Origin: Planctomycetaceae bacterium
Lineage (GTDB): Bacteria; Planctomycetota; Planctomycetia; Planctomycetales; Planctomycetaceae
Reading direction: 5' to 3'
Length of the DNA stretch: 8,680 nt
Assembly: GCA_015487825.1 (NCBI GenBank)
Contig: WFOZ01000936.1
Span: forward strand, 1-8,680
Shown here: positions 6,437 to 8,680 of the stretch, piece by piece
Position numbering within the stretch: the first letter of the stretch is position 1
How the letters are laid out: every line of letters begins with the position of its first letter
Program-made: the position numbers and the translations under genes
Notes under the pieces: model-generated
Told to the model about the DNA's origin: nothing
Database searches by the model: none
Seen by the model: only the letters and a program-made list of their open reading frames with translations

Positions 6437-7432
6437 TCAGTCGTTGAATGCGGCGTCGAAGGCAATATCCGAAGGGGAGAAGTCGACGTTTTTCACGAAT
6501 TGGCATGCTTCCCGGCCTCCCTGAAAACGCTCCATCCCGGAGTCTTCCCATTCGATGGAAAGAGGTCCCTGGTATTTGACGTCATTCAAAGCACGGATGA
6601 TTTCTTCAAATCGAACACCGCCACGTCCCACACTTCGGAAGTCCCAACCACGACGGGAATCGCCGAAGCGTAAATGACTACCCAAGATACCGGACCTGCC
6701 GTTAAGGGTTACCGAAGCATCTTTCATATGGACGTGATACATACGGTCCGGGAAGTAGCGAATGAATTCGACAGGATCTACCCCTTGCCAGATTAAATGG
6801 CTGGGATCGAAATTGAAACCGAATTCTTCCCGATGGTCAATCGCCTGCAATGCCCGCTCTGCTGAATAGATATCAAAAGCGATTTCAGTCGGATGCACTT
6901 CGAGGGCAAACTTAATGCCGCATTCCTGGAAAACATCCAGAATTGGATTCCAGCGGTCAGCGAAAAGCTGATAACCGGCATCGTACATCTCCGGTGGGGT
7001 GGGTGGGAAATCGTAAATTAAATGCCAGATGCTGGAACCGGTAAAGCCATTAACAATTTCAACTCCCAGACGCTGGGCAGCCCGGGCGGTGTTTTTCATT
7101 TCTTCGATTGCACGTTGAGAAACAGCTTCGGGGTCACCATCTCCCCAGACATATTCCGGCAGTATTCCCTTATGACGTTCATCAACTTTATCACAAACAG
7201 CCTGCCCGACAAGATGATTTGAAATTGCAAACAGTTTCAGATCGTGACGTTCAAGCAGATCTCGTTTTTTGGCACAGTAAGAATCATCAGACATCGCCTT
7301 ATCGACTTCGAAATGATCTCCCCAGCAGGCAAGTTCCAAACCGTCGTATCCAAACTCCACTGCTTTTTTACAAAGTTCTTCAAGTGGTAAATCAGCCCAT
7401 TGACCGGTGAATAATGTAACGGGGCGTGCCAT
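6437..7432 (-). CDS. Sugar phosphate isomerase/epimerase-like TIM-barrel protein
   Basis: The 331-residue product belongs to the xylose isomerase-like TIM-barrel superfamily (AP endonuclease 2 fold), a group of metal-dependent sugar isomerases and epimerases. Motifs run in the usual order: GYDGLEL (28-34), AISNHLVGQ (69-77), FALEVHPTE (175-183), [12 protein letters not shown] (206-217), HVHMKD (233-238) and LSIEWED (291-297). Glu178, Asp209, His235 and Glu294 are the likely metal ligands and His212 a further active-site residue, so it looks catalytically competent. There is no signal peptide, so it should be cytoplasmic. The ATG at 7432 leads directly into the first beta strand (PVTLFTGQW); only a weak GAAAG precedes it. 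It lies 83 bases downstream of the TPR/alpha-CTD gene on the same strand and could be cotranscribed with it. The substrate cannot be read from sequence; the family includes inositol, tagatose/allulose and other keto-sugar enzymes. Confidence 0.85.
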   Translation of the reverse strand: MARPVTLFTGQWADLPLEELCKKAVEFGYDGLELACWGDHFEVDKAMSDDSYCAKKRDLLERHDLKLFAISNHLVGQAVCDKVDERHKGILPEYVWGDGDPEAVSQRAIEEMKNTARAAQRLGVEIVNGFTGSSIWHLIYDFPPTPPEMYDAGYQLFADRWNPILDVFQECGIKFALEVHPTEIAFDIYSAERALQAIDHREEFGFNFDPSHLIWQGVDPVEFIRYFPDRMYHVHMKDASVTLNGRSGILGSHLRFGDSRRGWDFRSVGRGGVRFEEIIRALNDVKYQGPLSIEWEDSGMERFQGGREACQFVKNVDFSPSDIAFDAAFND

Positions 7433-7515
7433 GATAGTTACTTTCAGGATCGAGGATTCAAAGTGAATAAACAGAGAAAACTTCAGGAATTAACCTGGTC
7501 GGGGGGAATGTAAAA

Positions 7516-8679
7516 TCAGTCGCCCCGCAGTCTGATATTTTTCAGTTGGAGCTTTTCGCGGATTTCGTTCAGGGAAGTTACACCGAAGTTTCGCACAGAA
7601 AGAAGCTCGTCGCCGGATCGGGAAACCAGCTCTCCAATCGTCGCAATCCCCAGACGGGAAAGACATTTGCGTGCCCGAACGGAAAGATCCAGTTCGGAAA
7701 CCGTCGCTTCGTGTAACGCTCGTTCTTCCGGAGTAAGTTCTTCCGGTTTGTAGAGCGGTTCAGGCTGCTTTTTGTGCAGGTTTTGCCCCAGTTTCAAGCC
7801 GTGCATATCGAGAATGGCTCGAATTTCTTTCAGGGATGTCTCTCCAAAGTTTTTCCCTGCCAGCAACTGCTCCTCACTCATAATCGTCAGATCTTCCAAA
7901 CGGTCGATCCCGGCTCGCTCGAGGCAATTGCGACTGCGGGCAGAAAGTTCGAAGTCTGAAATTGGAATTTGAAGAATCTGTTCGAGTTGCTTGTCTCGCC
8001 TGGCTGCATCTTCGTCGTAGAACATTTCTGCAGAAGATTCAATGTCCTTCAGGTACAGATCGGCCCGTTTATTATTGGGCTGAGCTTCCAGAACGCGTTT
8101 AAAGCAAAACGCGGCAGGTCCGTATAATTCACGGTCTTCGTAGAGCAGCCCCAGGTTGATCAACGCACCGCTGTACACAGGGGGCTTAGCGAGCATTTGC
8201 TCGTAAAGCTGAATGGCATCGTCGTCGTTACCCAACTGGTTATTCAACTGAGCAAGATTAAACAGGGCTCGAGAATGATTCGGATCCATATCGACGGCTC
8301 GTTCGAAATGTTCGAGAGAGCCATAAGTGTCCCCGCGATCGGCCATCACGCAGCCCATCTGATAAGAATATTCCGCCCGCGATGCAGCGTCGCGAGCCAA
8401 CTCGCGTAATTGACTTTCCGCCTGGTCAACATCCCCGGAAAGACGTGTGCATCCAGCAATCAACAGATCGCACTGCACGTTGTCGTATCCCAGTTTTTTC
8501 GCCTGAGTAAAGGCTTCAATCGCTTCATCATAACGTTCCAGCGAAACCAGCGCATTTCCAAGATAGTAGCTGGCCATTCCGCTATCGGTAATCTGCGAAA
8601 GACATTCGACTGCCCGATCCAAATTTGCAAGCAGGAAAGCGGTAACGCCGCAAGCAAGCAAATCTCGCTGCGAACTTGC
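7516..8679 (-). CDS. TPR protein with two RNA polymerase alpha C-terminal-like domains (5' end cut by window)
   Basis: The frame is open to the right edge, so the N-terminus is missing; a TTG at 8661 is internal. Counting residues from that TTG, about 30-197 is five consecutive 34-residue TPR repeats, with part of another before them. A charged linker (about 205-228) leads to two copies of the alpha-CTD helix-hairpin-helix fold, at 231-292 and 321-380, separated by a Pro/Glu-rich linker. In the first copy, ARSRNCLE (241-248) and [10 protein letters not shown] (271-280) align with E. coli alpha-CTD residues 264-271 and 295-304. Arg265 and Asn268 are kept, but Lys298 becomes Thr. In the second copy Arg265 is kept (Arg329) while Asn268 becomes Lys332. 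The polymerase assembly domain is absent from the visible part, so this is not RpoA. Such proteins are annotated in planctomycetes with RNA polymerase alpha C-terminal domains. A role in binding DNA or transcription proteins is inferred; no experimental function is known to me. Confidence 0.85.
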   Translation of the reverse strand, partial: ASSQRDLLACGVTAFLLANLDRAVECLSQITDSGMASYYLGNALVSLERYDEAIEAFTQAKKLGYDNVQCDLLIAGCTRLSGDVDQAESQLRELARDAASRAEYSYQMGCVMADRGDTYGSLEHFERAVDMDPNHSRALFNLAQLNNQLGNDDDAIQLYEQMLAKPPVYSGALINLGLLYEDRELYGPAAFCFKRVLEAQPNNKRADLYLKDIESSAEMFYDEDAARRDKQLEQILQIPISDFELSARSRNCLERAGIDRLEDLTIMSEEQLLAGKNFGETSLKEIRAILDMHGLKLGQNLHKKQPEPLYKPEELTPEERALHEATVSELDLSVRARKCLSRLGIATIGELVSRSGDELLSVRNFGVTSLNEIREKLQLKNIRLRGD

Positions 8680-8680
8680 C

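Noticed and set aside
7433..7515. CAGG/CCTG hairpin between the two minus-strand genes as a terminator
   Set aside because: A 4-bp stem with a broken T-rich tail is too weak; the short gap could equally be an operon spacer.

Overview
The window looks like a chromosomal stretch from a planctomycete, probably in or near the Planctomycetaceae. This is inferred from protein families, not from a marker gene. The clues are a TPR protein carrying RNA polymerase alpha C-terminal domains, an O-antigen-ligase-like membrane protein fused to a TPR tail, a DUF1573 lipoprotein, a lipoprotein cytochrome built on a 5'-nucleotidase-like domain, and xylose-isomerase-like TIM-barrel proteins. Base composition is moderate (by eye near 50% G+C), genes are well spaced, and Shine-Dalgarno motifs are mostly weak or absent. 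I see no tRNA, rRNA, CRISPR array, insertion sequence or phage gene.

Layout: six protein genes. Bases 3-1847 (+) hold the 3' part of an O-antigen ligase/polymerase-like membrane protein with a TPR tail, cut by the left edge. Bases 2133-3293 (+) encode a DUF1573 lipoprotein. Bases 3605-5185 (+) encode a lipoprotein fusing a degenerate UshA-like domain to a four-heme cytochrome c554-like domain. Bases 5348-6304 (+) encode a short UxuA-type mannonate dehydratase homologue. On the minus strand, 6437-7432 encodes a sugar phosphate isomerase/epimerase-like TIM barrel, and 7516-8679 encodes a TPR protein with two alpha-CTD-like domains, cut by the right edge. The plus- and minus-strand blocks converge at about 6305-6436, where a 9-bp hairpin with T-runs on both sides looks like a shared terminator.

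The genes do not form one obvious pathway. The two lipoproteins (2133-3293 and 3605-5185) are co-oriented and both predicted to be membrane-anchored and exported. The first carries a CxC pair and the second four c-type hemes, so a shared envelope redox role is possible but unproven. The two TIM-barrel proteins could both act on sugars or sugar acids, and the UxuA homologue keeps every metal and catalytic residue I can place. The O-antigen ligase homologue points to surface glycan assembly. The most unusual proteins are the nucleotidase-like/tetraheme fusion and the TPR/tandem alpha-CTD protein. The 311-base gap before the cytochrome gene holds several inverted repeats and a consensus-like -35 box, and is the best place to look for regulation.
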